From assembly GCF_023349125.1 (NCBI RefSeq), contig NZ_JAKIKT010000002.1, positions 682,001-746,000 of the forward strand: a DNA stretch of 64,000 nt. The letters run 5' to 3'. This document shows, piece by piece, positions 30,011 to 39,548 of the stretch. The notes under the pieces are model-generated. The model made no database searches. It was given only the letters and a program-made list of their open reading frames with translations, and was not told the origin of the DNA. Source of the stretch: Shewanella corallii. Lineage in GTDB: Bacteria; Pseudomonadota; Gammaproteobacteria; Enterobacterales; Shewanellaceae. Within the stretch, counting starts at the first letter, position 1, and each line of letters starts with the position of its first letter. The translations under genes were made by a program, and so were the position numbers.

Positions 30011-30913
30011 TCAAGGTAACTGCGACATGGATTGACTCAGATCCTGAGCCGCAGCAATAGCCGATATCCCAAGCCCCCCCATCAGAGCTGTCCCGGGAAT
30101 ATGGAATACCCTGTCCTGTGCCATTGCAGGCAGGTGCTCAAGTAGAGGCAAAGCTTCCAGTACAGCGGCCTTTGGGTTGTTCGCTTGTTCAGGGTCGCGA
30201 AAGCTCACCAGTATCATGTCGGGTTCAAGAGCCAGGATGCCTTCCTCCGACAGCGTCTTATAACCGCCAAAATCGGCAGCATTTACACCACCTGCCAGCT
30301 CAATCACCATGTTCACCGCGGTGTCACTTCCACCTACGCGGGTCGCCCTGCCCGGCTGCACAAGTAGAAAAAGCATAGAGACCTGTTGGCCCTTCAACGC
30401 CTCTCTGGCGTTGGTAAGCTCATCCAATGACGCAGCCAAAGAAGTTTTCAGCACTTCTCCCCGGGAACCAGCACCAAGGAGATTAGCCAGCGTATCAACA
30501 TTAGATAAAAGGCCTTCACCGTCCTGTGCATCAGGCAGAATCACCACCCTAACCCCTGCATCTTCAACCAGTTCAACAGCACTTTTAGGCCCGGTTACCG
30601 GGGTACCGATCAGAACCGACGGAGACTCCGCCAGCATGCCTTCAGCCGACAGTGCTCTGTGGTAACCCAGCTTTTTTGCCTTGCTGCCCTGAGGCAAAGC
30701 ACTGCTGGAATCTACTGCCACCAATTCTTCAGCTTTATCCAAAGCCACAATTAACTCAGTTACCCCCGGACCTGCACTGATAATTCTTTGAGTATCTTCC
30801 GCCCATGTGGGCGAAGCTCCCAGGGCTAATGCCGCAACCAGTGCAGCGCTGAACTTAAGCGCGCCACACTTGAGTATGAGTTTGTCCAAGATACCTGTCC
30901 TTGTATGAGTCAT
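30011..30913 (-). CDS. hmuT: Heme ABC transporter periplasmic binding protein
   Basis: A 300-residue cluster-A substrate-binding protein. A signal peptide is cut near WA|EDTQ, and the two-lobed fold starts at RIISAGPGVTELIVALDK. VGVDSSSALPQ-like loops and LGYHRALSAEGMLAESPSVLIGT, with Tyr/His candidates for heme ligation, match HmuT/PhuT proteins. Its ATG lies 5 nt after the exbD stop, with the binding site GGAGCCC inside exbD, so the uptake and energy genes are coupled. Confidence 0.94.
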   Translation of the reverse strand: MTHTRTGILDKLILKCGALKFSAALVAALALGASPTWAEDTQRIISAGPGVTELIVALDKAEELVAVDSSSALPQGSKAKKLGYHRALSAEGMLAESPSVLIGTPVTGPKSAVELVEDAGVRVVILPDAQDGEGLLSNVDTLANLLGAGSRGEVLKTSLAASLDELTNAREALKGQQVSMLFLLVQPGRATRVGGSDTAVNMVIELAGGVNAADFGGYKTLSEEGILALEPDMILVSFRDPEQANNPKAAVLEALPLLEHLPAMAQDRVFHIPGTALMGGLGISAIAAAQDLSQSMSQLP

Positions 30914-30918
30914 TGTTT

Positions 30919-31332
30919 TCAGGGCTCCATTAAAATCTGAGTTTGGGAAATTGACTGGGCTTGCAGCAGAGCCAGCAATCGCATCAGGTGCTGCACGTCT
31001 GCCTGTTTGTCTGCGGCCACGATAAGAGTAGCGCTGGGATTGGATTTAACTCTTTCAAGCAATTGCTGCTCGAATACTTTGAAGTCATGCAGACGCTCAC
31101 CATCCAGTGCCCAGTAGGGTGAATCCGTCATGACATTGATACTGATGCTGTCGGTCCGGGTAATCGTTTGAGTACTCTCACCACCGTGAGTTGGCACATC
31201 TACAGGTAACGCCTGCAGACGCACGTTGGCAGTCAGCATAAAGAACACCAACATAATGAAGATGATGTCTATCAGCGCAGTCATATCCACGCCGACATCA
31301 AGCTCCTGCTCAGCCTGAGGAAGATGGATCAT
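30919..31332 (-). CDS. exbD: TonB-system proton channel subunit ExbD
   Basis: A 137-residue ExbD. One transmembrane helix (about residues 19-37) carries Asp22 in VDMTALIDIIFIMLVFFML, the proton-coupling aspartate position of the family; a periplasmic domain follows. It works with ExbB and TonB to energise the outer-membrane receptor. The ATG at 31332 overlaps the exbB stop as TGATG and follows GGAGGTGGCC; the longer frame to 31398 lies inside exbB. Confidence 0.95.
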   Translation of the reverse strand: MIHLPQAEQELDVGVDMTALIDIIFIMLVFFMLTANVRLQALPVDVPTHGGESTQTITRTDSISINVMTDSPYWALDGERLHDFKVFEQQLLERVKSNPSATLIVAADKQADVQHLMRLLALLQAQSISQTQILMEP

Positions 31333-32024
31333 CAGGCCACCTCCAACTTTGCAAACTCTTGGCGCTGTTGTGGCAGAGCACTGACACCATCGAGCCAAAG
31401 GTTAAGCTGGGTCAGACCATGAGCCAGTCGGGTACAGCGGGAACTGGACCAGATATCTACCAGCTTACTCCCCAGCAGTGCAGGCAGGGCGATAAGCAAG
31501 CCTGCAGCAGTGGTATTCATCGCCAATGCCAAACCAGCACTTAACATAGCGGGCGTTACGGGCCCCTGGGTTTGGCTGATACCATCAAACATCTGAATCA
31601 GCCCAAGCACAGTGCCCAACAGACCAATAAGTGGGCTGACTACACCGATCAGATGCAATAGCTTCAGGCCGGTTTTCTGTTTACTTTGGAGTTGCGCCAG
31701 CCAAAGTTGCGCCATCTCCTCTCTGTCAGCCCGGCAAAGCGCTTTGCCATCCAGCAGCAACCTGCACCCTCTGGCAAATACCCCCTTGGACTGCTTGAGT
31801 TGAGCGTCCAGCTCACCAAGTGACTTATCGTTAACCGGCTCAGCCAATCGTTGGCGAAACGCCACCAACCAGCGACGCTGAAACGCTGAAATCCCCCGAA
31901 CCTCGTACCAAATAACGTACGCCACCCGCTCCAGCAGTATCATACCGCTGAGCACTGCTGCCGCCACCAGCGGCCAGGTCAGCGGCCCAAGTTGTTGCTC
32001 CAGATTACTGATAAGGTCCTGCAT
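31332..32024 (-). CDS. exbB: TonB-system proton channel subunit ExbB
   Basis: A 230-residue MotA/TolQ/ExbB family protein with three membrane helices. The conserved block LLHLIGVVSPLIGLLGTVLGLIQMF and the later PAMLSAGLALAMNTTAAGLLIALPALL form the pore helices. Together with ExbD it uses the proton gradient to move TonB. It begins 27 bp after tonB ends, and overlaps exbD by one base. Confidence 0.95.
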   Translation of the reverse strand: MQDLISNLEQQLGPLTWPLVAAAVLSGMILLERVAYVIWYEVRGISAFQRRWLVAFRQRLAEPVNDKSLGELDAQLKQSKGVFARGCRLLLDGKALCRADREEMAQLWLAQLQSKQKTGLKLLHLIGVVSPLIGLLGTVLGLIQMFDGISQTQGPVTPAMLSAGLALAMNTTAAGLLIALPALLGSKLVDIWSSSRCTRLAHGLTQLNLWLDGVSALPQQRQEFAKLEVA

Positions 32025-32050
32025 GCAATTTCCTGTTTTATTTATGCTGC

Positions 32051-32776
32051 TTAATTGAGGGCGAACCTGACGGGCACCCTGACGATAAATTGGTCGCCTT
32101 CATCTGACGGCGCAGCAAACTGCCAGTCCCGCACAGCGGTCAGTGCGGCGTCATCCAAAGCACCAAAACCGCTGCTTTCAACCATCTCAAGCGAGAGCTG
32201 CTCACCAAAGCGGTTAAACAGCACCTCAATCATCACTACGCCTTCCATACCTCTGCGTCTCGCCAATCTTGGGTAAGAGGGAGCTTTGGGACGTTTCATA
32301 AATTTGGGCTTATCCACCCACACGGGTGCACTGGGGGCTGATGCATGGGACTCGCTGGTTGTCGAATCAAGCTCCTCAACAGCATGCTCGACGTTCTCAT
32401 CGGTTCTGGCTTGCTCTGTCCTGGGCTGTGCCAAAGGCTGGCTCTCAACAACTGGCGTGGGAACAGGTTTGACAGCAGGGCTTGTTGTCACTGTCGTTTG
32501 GGTTTCGGCTGTTGGCCTGCTTTCCTGCAGAGGCTTGGTCTCTGGTTGATGTTCTGGTTGATGTTTAGCTTTGGGCTTTTCTGTTTTCTCGCGTACTGGC
32601 TTTTTCGGTTCCGGAGAAGGTGAAGACAGGGGCTTAGCAAGACTGAGGGTCAGGGGGCCCTGATTGTGGGGCATCTCGAACGCCAGCGCTCTTTGGTCAC
32701 TGACCTTAAGAGTTAACCCTCCGAATAACAGCAGAATGGCAGCAGGCAGTGAAACCAAGTATCGCCAAGAAACCAC
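32051..32776 (-). CDS. tonB: TonB energy-transducing protein
   Basis: A 241-residue TonB. An N-terminal transmembrane anchor (about residues 4-24) precedes a Pro/Lys/Glu-rich periplasmic spacer (PSPEPKKPVREKTEKPKAK). The C-terminal TonB domain contains APSYPRLARRRGMEGVVMIEV and DDAALTAVRDWQFA. The open frame reaches a TTG at 32869, but a GTG at 32776 has GGGGG five bases upstream and puts the membrane helix at the N-terminus, so I prefer it. The gene starts the heme-uptake operon, with a Fur-like box about 130 bp upstream. Confidence 0.88.
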   Translation of the reverse strand: MVSWRYLVSLPAAILLLFGGLTLKVSDQRALAFEMPHNQGPLTLSLAKPLSSPSPEPKKPVREKTEKPKAKHQPEHQPETKPLQESRPTAETQTTVTTSPAVKPVPTPVVESQPLAQPRTEQARTDENVEHAVEELDSTTSESHASAPSAPVWVDKPKFMKRPKAPSYPRLARRRGMEGVVMIEVLFNRFGEQLSLEMVESSGFGALDDAALTAVRDWQFAAPSDEGDQFIVRVPVRFALN

Positions 32777-32904
32777 ATCATCCCCCGTTAAAATCGCTTT
32801 GACTATTAAATCCCCGCCAGCATGAGTCCGCTTCAGCACCTGCCGAAGTCTTCCCTGAACAGCCAGCAAAACAATAAAAATTTACCTCATGAAAAAGTTA
32901 TATG

Positions 32905-32926
32905 CAAATAATAATAATTATCGTTT
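32905..32926. promoter_or_regulatory. Fur-like box 1 upstream of tonB
   Basis: AATAATAATAATTATCG consists of AATAAT-type hexamer repeats resembling the Fur consensus. On the minus strand it abuts a possible -10 (TATAAC), so it could block transcription of tonB-exbBD-hmuTUV when iron is plentiful. Confidence 0.6.
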
Positions 32927-32951
32927 GATCTATCATTTGGTATTGTGCAAG

Positions 32952-32971
32952 CATAATAATTATCAAAATAA
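32952..32971. promoter_or_regulatory. Fur-like box 2 upstream of the heme receptor
   Basis: CATAATAATTATCAAAATA contains the ATAATTAT palindromic core of a Fur site, about 110 bp before the receptor start. The two boxes lie 30 bp apart in the shared divergent promoter region. Confidence 0.55.
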
Positions 32972-33079
32972 GATGACCCAAGTCACTCAATGCGCAACCA
33001 AATTACCGGCAAGCCCGCCGTGATCATTGAGCTCTGATAAGGGTTTGTTTCACTTCACAATCAGGTAAAAAAGACAGTC

Positions 33080-35131
33080 ATGGATAGTTTGAAGATGTCA
33101 CCAACTCCATTGGCCACAGCGCTGCTGTTGGCTCTGGGCAGCACTTCAGTGTCAGCTCAGAATGATCCCTATGAATTGGAAGAAGTCCTGGTCAGTGCGA
33201 CCCGGGTTGAAGAAGCTGCATCCCAAAGCAGTCGTTCCATCAGTGTTGTCGATGAAGAAGAACTGTCACTGACTCAACCTCAATCTGTACCTGAAGCCCT
33301 TTCCTCCAGCCCCAATATCACAACCACTAATGGCCCAAGAGTCAGCAGTCAGGGAGTGGAAATTCGAGGCCTGAGTGGTACCCGTGTCCTGCAAACCATT
33401 GATGGAGCACGCCAAAACACCACTTCTGGACACCGTGGCGTGTATTTTATGGATCCGGAAATGCTCCAGTCTGTGGAAGTTATTCGGGGACCGGCCAGCA
33501 GCCTTTGGGGCAGTGGTGCCATTGGTGGTGTGGTGGCTCAGGTAACCCGTGATGCCCGCGACTTTCTTGAGCCCGAAGATAACTTTGGCGGTTACCTGAA
33601 GCAGGGATTTGAATTTAACGGCGATCGCCAAAAGACCAGCGGTGCGGTTTATGGCCAGCAAAATCAGATAGATTGGCTGATTAACGCCAGTTACTTCGAC
33701 AGCAACAATATCAAGACAGGTGATGACCTGACGCTGGAGAACAGTGGTGGCAACGGCACCAGTGGGATGTTCAAACTGGGCTGGCAGGAAAACGATAATC
33801 ACCGCCTTGAGTTCAACGCCCGCCTCAATGAAATCCGGGAGCTGGTCCCCAGTAACCCGGCAACCAATGCAGGTAGATCTGTACCTCTGGTAAAGCGCAA
33901 TACCAAAGACACCTATTTCGGACTGGATTACACGCTTAAAACAGATAATCCGCTACTGGATATGAATGCTCTGGTATACCTGAATGACTCCAGCTACAAG
34001 GAGGACAGAGTCACCAGAAATCAGAAAGATGACACTGAGTACCGCACTTTTGGCATCAGTGTGAAGAACACCTCTGAGTTTGACTTTATGTCCCTCACCT
34101 ACGGTCTTGATGGTTACAAAGATGAGCTGGATACGGTACGTGATGACTCAGGTCAAGTCGGACAGCGTCCTGCCAACATCAATGCCGAGTCCACCGTATG
34201 GGGTGGCTTTGTTCAAGCCGGGATCCCTCTTGGGGAGTCCCTGTTGCTGACCCCGGCAGTACGTTACGACAGCTACGACAGTAAAAGCGAGCAGGTAAAC
34301 CGTGATGTGGACGACAGTGAGTTCTCGCCATCTGTAGCACTGGTATGGGATACCACTGACTGGCTGACTCTGAGTGCCCGTTATGACCAGGCATTCCGTG
34401 CGCCGGGGATGGAAGAGATGTTCTCCACCGGCAGCCACTATTGCATTCCCCCGATTCCGGGATTCCTGCCTGGCGGCCTGTGCAACACCTTTAAACCCAA
34501 TCCGGACTTGAAGAGTGAAACCGCCCGAAACAAAGAACTGAAAGCCTACTTATCCTTCGCTGACCTGGCCGGTGACGATGAGCTGAATATCAGCCTTAAC
34601 CTGTTCCGCAACGACGTTGATGACTTCATTTTGCAGCAGGTAATCGATCCTCTGATAGGCGTTCCGGGTCTGGAGCAAACGACAACCTGGAACAATGTTC
34701 AGGATGCCCGTTTGCAAGGTTTCGAGCTGGTCACCAACTATCGAATCAAGCAAACCAGGGTGTCGTTGAGTTATGGCCAGACCGAAGGTAAAGACAAGGC
34801 AGATGACAGTTTCCTGGAAGGCATCCCGGCAGATAAATTTGTACTGGACCTGTCTCAGGGCTGGTTTGATGGCGACTTCAAAGCCGGGACCCGTCTGACC
34901 TATGTTGCTGAGCAGAAAGATGTCCCAGCTGATTTCACCGCCGCTGAACAATATGACAGCTACACCCTGTGGGACCTGTATCTGGCGTGGGAGCCAAGCA
35001 GTGGCGCGCTGACAGGCCTGCGTATTGATGCCGGCGTCGACAACATTACCGATGAGTACTATCAGCAGGCCTGGCAAACCCTGTATCAACAGGGCCGTAA
35101 TATCAAGCTGAACGCCAGATACATGTTCTAG
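33080..35131 (+). CDS. TonB-dependent heme/hemoglobin receptor
   Basis: A 683-residue outer-membrane receptor. A signal peptide ends near VSA|QND and the TonB box is ELEEVLVSATR. The plug follows, with VEIRGLSGTRVLQTIDGAR and VEVIRGPASSLWGSGAIGG, then a 22-strand-type barrel ending in aromatic ARYMF. Heme receptors carry FRAP and NPNL motifs; here FRAP is at residue 439 and NPDL at 474. Two Cys lie in the loop between them (HYCIPP and GGLCNTF). Heme import is supported by the adjacent hutX, hutZ and hmuTUV. Divergent from tonB, with Fur-like boxes between. Confidence 0.94.
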   Translation: MDSLKMSPTPLATALLLALGSTSVSAQNDPYELEEVLVSATRVEEAASQSSRSISVVDEEELSLTQPQSVPEALSSSPNITTTNGPRVSSQGVEIRGLSGTRVLQTIDGARQNTTSGHRGVYFMDPEMLQSVEVIRGPASSLWGSGAIGGVVAQVTRDARDFLEPEDNFGGYLKQGFEFNGDRQKTSGAVYGQQNQIDWLINASYFDSNNIKTGDDLTLENSGGNGTSGMFKLGWQENDNHRLEFNARLNEIRELVPSNPATNAGRSVPLVKRNTKDTYFGLDYTLKTDNPLLDMNALVYLNDSSYKEDRVTRNQKDDTEYRTFGISVKNTSEFDFMSLTYGLDGYKDELDTVRDDSGQVGQRPANINAESTVWGGFVQAGIPLGESLLLTPAVRYDSYDSKSEQVNRDVDDSEFSPSVALVWDTTDWLTLSARYDQAFRAPGMEEMFSTGSHYCIPPIPGFLPGGLCNTFKPNPDLKSETARNKELKAYLSFADLAGDDELNISLNLFRNDVDDFILQQVIDPLIGVPGLEQTTTWNNVQDARLQGFELVTNYRIKQTRVSLSYGQTEGKDKADDSFLEGIPADKFVLDLSQGWFDGDFKAGTRLTYVAEQKDVPADFTAAEQYDSYTLWDLYLAWEPSSGALTGLRIDAGVDNITDEYYQQAWQTLYQQGRNIKLNARYMF

Positions 35132-35144
35132 CAGGAATAGACAG

Positions 35145-35657
35145 ATGAAAAATGAAATCCTTACCCGAATCCAAACCGCTATCTCTGAGTCACCTCAAAG
35201 CTCTCCGGCGCAACTGGCTAAATCATTGAATGTCAGCGAAGCGTGCGTGTTGATGGCGCTGGGTTCAGAGCAGGTCAACTGGATGGATAAAGCGCTGGCT
35301 CAGGAGTTGCTGGAGGAACTACCGGATTGGGGAGCCCTGACCACTATAGTGCAGCTTGCCGGCAACGTATTTGAGTTCAAAGGGGCGTTCCCCAAAGGCA
35401 AGCCCGGGCATGGCTACTACAACCTCTATACCAAAGGTGAAGGGCTGCATGGCCATCTGCTGCTTGAAAGCTATCAGCATATCGCTCTGGTCAGTCGCCC
35501 ACTGCGGGGACGCATGAGCCACTGCATCTGTTTCTTTGATGCCGAAGGCAACACCATTTTTAAAGTGTATTTAGGTCGGGACAAGCAGGGAGAACTGCTT
35601 ACCAATCAGGTCGAACGTTTCGAATTACTGAAACAACGCCTGGCTGAAACCGCCTGA
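35145..35657 (+). CDS. hutX: Heme utilisation protein HutX
   Basis: A 170-residue HutX/ChuX-like protein. In related bacteria it binds heme in the cytoplasm and hands it to HutZ. The N-terminal helix-turn-helix-like part (QLAKSLNVSEACVLMALG) precedes the beta core with GYYNLYTKGEGLHGHLLLES and ISVCFFDA-type strands (CICFFDAEGNTIFKVYLGRD). It lies 13 bp after the receptor gene and 32 bp before hutZ, so it is co-transcribed with both. Confidence 0.93.
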   Translation: MKNEILTRIQTAISESPQSSPAQLAKSLNVSEACVLMALGSEQVNWMDKALAQELLEELPDWGALTTIVQLAGNVFEFKGAFPKGKPGHGYYNLYTKGEGLHGHLLLESYQHIALVSRPLRGRMSHCICFFDAEGNTIFKVYLGRDKQGELLTNQVERFELLKQRLAETA

Positions 35658-35689
35658 AGAAGTGACATACTGGGAAACCGGAGAAAATC

Positions 35690-36253
35690 ATGAGTGATCA
35701 CCAGGCCGACAAGGCCCAGCGTCTGGCAGACAAATTGCTGCCTGAAATCAATGAGTTCAAGCACAGCCGTAAAACCCTGCAACTGGCAACCCGCAACTCT
35801 GAGGGGCAGCCCAACGCCAGCTACTCGCCCTATGCCCTGTCTGAGAACGGCTTTTATATTCTGGTGAGCGATCTCGCCCGCCATGGCCAGAACCTCAAGA
35901 TGAGTGAGCAGGTATCCGTCATGTTGGTAGAGGATGAGTCTGAAGCCAAAACTGTGTTTGCCCGCAAACGTCTGACGTTTGACACCACAGCACAGCGACT
36001 TGAGCGAGACACCGACGCCTTCAAAGAGGGAGTGTTGGCATTGCAACAAAAGCATGGCGAGATGGTTACCAACCTGGCTGCCCTGGGCGACTTTAATCTC
36101 TATCGCTTGCGCCCCGAGCAGGGGCTCTATGTCAAAGGCTTTGGTCAGGCGTTTAAACTGTCTGGCGCTGAGCTGCTGGATGTCAGTTGGATGACTGATG
36201 GCCACCATGGCGAAGCCAAAGATCCTGAAGTGACAGAGAAAGTCTCTGCCTGA
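35690..36253 (+). CDS. hutZ: Heme utilisation protein HutZ
   Basis: A 187-residue split-barrel protein of the pyridoxamine-phosphate-oxidase-like fold, HutZ/HugZ type. These proteins degrade heme in the cytoplasm and release iron. Visible family segments are LATRNSEGQPNASYSPYAL, FYILVSDLARHGQNL and LGDFNLYRLRPEQGLYVKGFG. The C-terminal His pair in DGHHGEA is a candidate heme ligand region. Last gene of the receptor operon, followed by a terminator at 36272. Confidence 0.93.
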   Translation: MSDHQADKAQRLADKLLPEINEFKHSRKTLQLATRNSEGQPNASYSPYALSENGFYILVSDLARHGQNLKMSEQVSVMLVEDESEAKTVFARKRLTFDTTAQRLERDTDAFKEGVLALQQKHGEMVTNLAALGDFNLYRLRPEQGLYVKGFGQAFKLSGAELLDVSWMTDGHHGEAKDPEVTEKVSA

Positions 36254-36271
36254 CAAGCTCATATCAAAAAC

Positions 36272-36296
36272 AAGGGCCTGCCAAGCAGGCCCTTTT
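36272..36296 (+). terminator. Rho-independent terminator of the receptor-hutX-hutZ operon
   Basis: AAGGGCCTG and CAGGCCCTTTTT pair around CCAAG. Confidence 0.9.
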
Positions 36297-36375
36297 TCAT
36301 CCCTGAATTCCGGCACGGATGTGATAGAGTCTGGCATAAATCATTCAGCAGCCGCAGCAGAATAAGGAAGTTTCA

Positions 36376-38205
36376 GTGACAGATATTGCAGCGAGCACGT
36401 CAGGCCAATCGGCTCCATCAGACCCGGATAAGTCCCTCCCTAACCGCCCTAAAGGTGAAGTATACCGCTGGATTGTCGGGTTTCTTTCCCCCTATAAAGG
36501 AAGAGTGATAGCGGCTCTGTGCTTTCTGCTGCTCGGGTCACTGGCGTGGCTGGCTATCGGTCAGGGTGTCCGCTTGCTGATAGACCAGGGCTTTGGCGAA
36601 ACCGGGGACAGCAATTTCAATCAGGTTATCCTTTGGCTGGCACTGATTGTCACTATCAGCTCTATCGCCATATTTGGGCGATTTTATCTGATGAGCTGGC
36701 TGGGCGAACGTGTCAGTGCCGATATCCGCCTGACCGTATACCGGGCGTTGCTGACCCTGTCCCCCTCTTTTTACGCCAAAGCCCGCACCGGCGAAGTGAT
36801 CAGCCGCTTTACCTCAGATACCACCTTATTGGAGAACGTGGTGGGATCCAGTTTCTCTATGGCGCTACGCTCCAGTGTCATGGTGCTGGGCGGCTTGATT
36901 ATGATGGCAATTACCAGCTGGAAACTGACGCTGCTGGTGTTGGTTGCTCTGCCAGTGGTGTTGGCTCCGGCCCTGGTTCTCGGTAAAAAGGTGCGGCAAC
37001 TGGCCAAGCGCAGCCAGGATAAAATCGCCGATTTGGGCGCCTATGTTGATGAGAGCATCCACGAGATCCACACAGTTCAGTCCTATGGCCACGAAGCCAG
37101 GGATAATCAACACTTCACCGGACATGTTGAAGCCATTCTGGCCGCCGCCAAAGACAGAATCTTTTATCGTGCAGTGTTAATCAGCACCATTTTAAGCCTG
37201 TCATTTTTTGCCATTCTCGCCATCACCTGGGCAGGCGGTCTTGCAGTACTATCCGGCAGCATTACCGGCGGAGAGCTGTCAGCCTTTATGTTCTATGCGG
37301 TATTGGTAGCAGGTGCAGTGGGCACGATCAGCGAAGTATTCAGTGAAGTGCAGCGAGCCGCAGGTGCAAGTGAGCGACTGATGGAGCTGGCCCATAGCTG
37401 CAGCGATATTACCGAACCTGAATCCCCCATCGCCCTGCCTGACCAGGTTAACGGCAGAGTGCAGTTGAACAATCTCAGCTTTGGCTACCCTGGCCATGAG
37501 GAGACTGTGCTGCATAATCTCAGCTTCACCATCAATGCCGGTGAACGCGTCGCCCTGGTAGGTGCCAGCGGTGCCGGAAAAAGCACACTGTTTGCCCTGT
37601 TGCAGCGCTTCTATCCAACGCCTGAAGGGGCCATCACTCTGGATAATCTGGCGATAGATGCGTTGAGCCTGGACCAATTGCGGGCCCAGTTCGCCCTGGT
37701 CCCTCAGGAGTCAGTTATCTTCGCCACCAGCGTACTTGAGAATGTGCGTTATGGCAGACCGGATGCCACTCAGGACGAAGTGATAGCCGCTTGTGAAGCT
37801 GCCCGGGCTCATGAGTTCATTTGCGAATTCCCAGATGGATATGACACCTATCTGGGTGAACGCGGCGTGCGGCTGTCCGGCGGCCAAAAACAACGTATCG
37901 CCATTGCCAGAGCGATTCTGGCTGACAGACCTGTACTTTTGCTCGATGAAGCCACCAGTGCGTTGGATGCCCGCAGTGAAGTACTGGTTAAACAGGCTTT
38001 GGATACTTTGATGCAGGGCAAAACCACACTTGTGATTGCACATAGATTGGCGACTGTGGTCAATGCCGATCGTATTTTGGTGTTGGACAAGGGAAAACTG
38101 GTGGCCAGCGGGACTCATGAAGAGCTACTGGCATCCAGTGACCTGTATCGGGAGTTTGCCAAGCTGCAGCTGTTAACCCAAAAGGATACAGGCCAAACAA
38201 TTTGA
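36376..38205 (+). CDS. MsbA-type ABC exporter (permease and ATPase fused)
   Basis: A 609-residue half-transporter. Six membrane helices fill residues 30-320, with the coupling segment RLTVYRALLTLSPSFYAKARTGEVISR. The ATPase follows, with Walker A GASGAGKSTLF, signature LSGGQKQRIAIARAIL, Walker B PVLLLDEATSALD and the switch His in IAHRLAT. Such proteins export lipids or drugs as homodimers. The substrate is unknown, and true msbA usually pairs with lpxK, which is not here. The start is a GTG at 36376 after AAGGAAGTTTCA. Confidence 0.92.
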   Translation: MTDIAASTSGQSAPSDPDKSLPNRPKGEVYRWIVGFLSPYKGRVIAALCFLLLGSLAWLAIGQGVRLLIDQGFGETGDSNFNQVILWLALIVTISSIAIFGRFYLMSWLGERVSADIRLTVYRALLTLSPSFYAKARTGEVISRFTSDTTLLENVVGSSFSMALRSSVMVLGGLIMMAITSWKLTLLVLVALPVVLAPALVLGKKVRQLAKRSQDKIADLGAYVDESIHEIHTVQSYGHEARDNQHFTGHVEAILAAAKDRIFYRAVLISTILSLSFFAILAITWAGGLAVLSGSITGGELSAFMFYAVLVAGAVGTISEVFSEVQRAAGASERLMELAHSCSDITEPESPIALPDQVNGRVQLNNLSFGYPGHEETVLHNLSFTINAGERVALVGASGAGKSTLFALLQRFYPTPEGAITLDNLAIDALSLDQLRAQFALVPQESVIFATSVLENVRYGRPDATQDEVIAACEAARAHEFICEFPDGYDTYLGERGVRLSGGQKQRIAIARAILADRPVLLLDEATSALDARSEVLVKQALDTLMQGKTTLVIAHRLATVVNADRILVLDKGKLVASGTHEELLASSDLYREFAKLQLLTQKDTGQTI

Positions 38206-38262
38206 CATGCGCAAAACCATATTTATATTATTTATCAACAACATTTAAACACAAGAATAACT

Positions 38263-38820
38263 ATGAAGCGCTATTCAACGGGTTTTACCCTCATTGAACT
38301 TGTTGTCGTAATCATCATTCTTGGTGTACTGGCAGTGACTGCAGCACCTAAGTTTATCAACCTTCAGGATGACGCCAGAGTCGCAGCTCACCAGGGATTT
38401 ACTGGCGCCCTGTCCTCATCAGTTAAACTGGCTCATGCCACATGGGAGGTACGCAAATCCAGCGCGGACCCGGCCACTGTTGGTAATGGTGGTTACCTTG
38501 ATTACAACGGCGTGCGTATCGGTTTCTGGGGAGTGTCCGGTTATCCTGAATGTGAAAATGGTTGCACACTCAATGGCGGCATAGCCAATGCAGGAGGCTG
38601 TAATGGTGGTATACCTAAGTTATTGGATGACTCAGTGACCTTCCTGGACACCTACAATACAGCAGCTTTTCCACCTGCCGGAGGGGATTGCGTTTTTACC
38701 GATAAAGAAAACGAAAATCTGAAAATTCGATACAGTGCAGTTAATGGGAAAGTGAAATCTTGTACGGATACAACTTCATGCACTGCGCTGCTTTCAAGTA
38801 GTACCCCCGGTAACTTTTGA
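38263..38820 (+). CDS. Type IV prepilin-like protein 3 (MSHA-type)
   Basis: A 185-residue prepilin with a seven-residue leader, [21 protein letters not shown], then [20 protein letters not shown]. The middle and end differ from prepilins 1 and 2: Cys residues are more numerous ([32 protein letters not shown]), suggesting several disulfides. It lies 57 bp after the ABC exporter gene and has no pilus-assembly neighbours. It is probably a pilin variant that uses distant machinery. Confidence 0.88.
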   Translation: MKRYSTGFTLIELVVVIIILGVLAVTAAPKFINLQDDARVAAHQGFTGALSSSVKLAHATWEVRKSSADPATVGNGGYLDYNGVRIGFWGVSGYPECENGCTLNGGIANAGGCNGGIPKLLDDSVTFLDTYNTAAFPPAGGDCVFTDKENENLKIRYSAVNGKVKSCTDTTSCTALLSSSTPGNF

Positions 38821-38926
38821 GCCCATTACCAGCCAATATCGACAGCTAACGACATCTACAGATAGCTGATGATAAACCGGAGGCAGAAGTGGACGCTTCC
38901 ATCCAGTGCGAATGTTTTCTTAGACG

Positions 38927-39532
38927 TTAAGGCGACTTTTTAGCAACCACAGAATAGATATGCCACTGATGCGGCTTGCCATCAGGAGCCTCACCACTGG
39001 CTCGGTTTTCTTTAAAACTGACGATATTGAATTGTTCGAACCACTGCCGGATCTCAGCCTCGTCTGTCACCAATATATCCGGCCAATAAGCCTGTCTGTC
39101 AAAGTCGGCTCCAGCCATGGTGTCTTCAGCGCCAAGAAAGGATCCGACAAATACACCGCCCGGTGGCAAACATTGGCATATCTTTTCCCACACCTGAGCA
39201 AAATGTTCATGAGGACAGAAAAACAGACTGGCGTCTGCCACGACCAATGATGCGGATGGATAAACAAAGTCCTGAAACTCCGCAACCGATAATGAGACTC
39301 GGGTGTCGCCTGAGAATCTGGCGTTGCACCTGGCGATGGCCTCAGGCTCAATGTCAAAAGCACAAACCTGAAACCCCTGACTACGCAGAAAGTCGATATC
39401 ACTGCCAGCGCCGCATCCACAATCTATGGCGATCTTTTCCCCTTCGACCAAACTCACCGCAAGGCGAAGCTCCCCTCGAACAGGCCGGTTCTCAGTGGCA
39501 TCCAGATATTGCTGTATTTCAGACGAAGCCAT
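38927..39532 (-). CDS. SAM-dependent methyltransferase, TehB-like
   Basis: A 201-residue class I methyltransferase. Motif I is AIDCGCGAGSDIDFL, followed by VCAFDIEPEAIARC, the acidic ribose-binding step, and VVADASLFFCPHE. The layout resembles TehB/UbiE-like small methyltransferases, but the acceptor is not identifiable. AGGAGAAAGTT precedes the ATG. It follows the lipoprotein gene in the same direction, 16 bp apart. Confidence 0.85.
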   Translation of the reverse strand: MASSEIQQYLDATENRPVRGELRLAVSLVEGEKIAIDCGCGAGSDIDFLRSQGFQVCAFDIEPEAIARCNARFSGDTRVSLSVAEFQDFVYPSASLVVADASLFFCPHEHFAQVWEKICQCLPPGGVFVGSFLGAEDTMAGADFDRQAYWPDILVTDEAEIRQWFEQFNIVSFKENRASGEAPDGKPHQWHIYSVVAKKSP

Positions 39533-39548
39533 AACTTTCTCCTATGTG

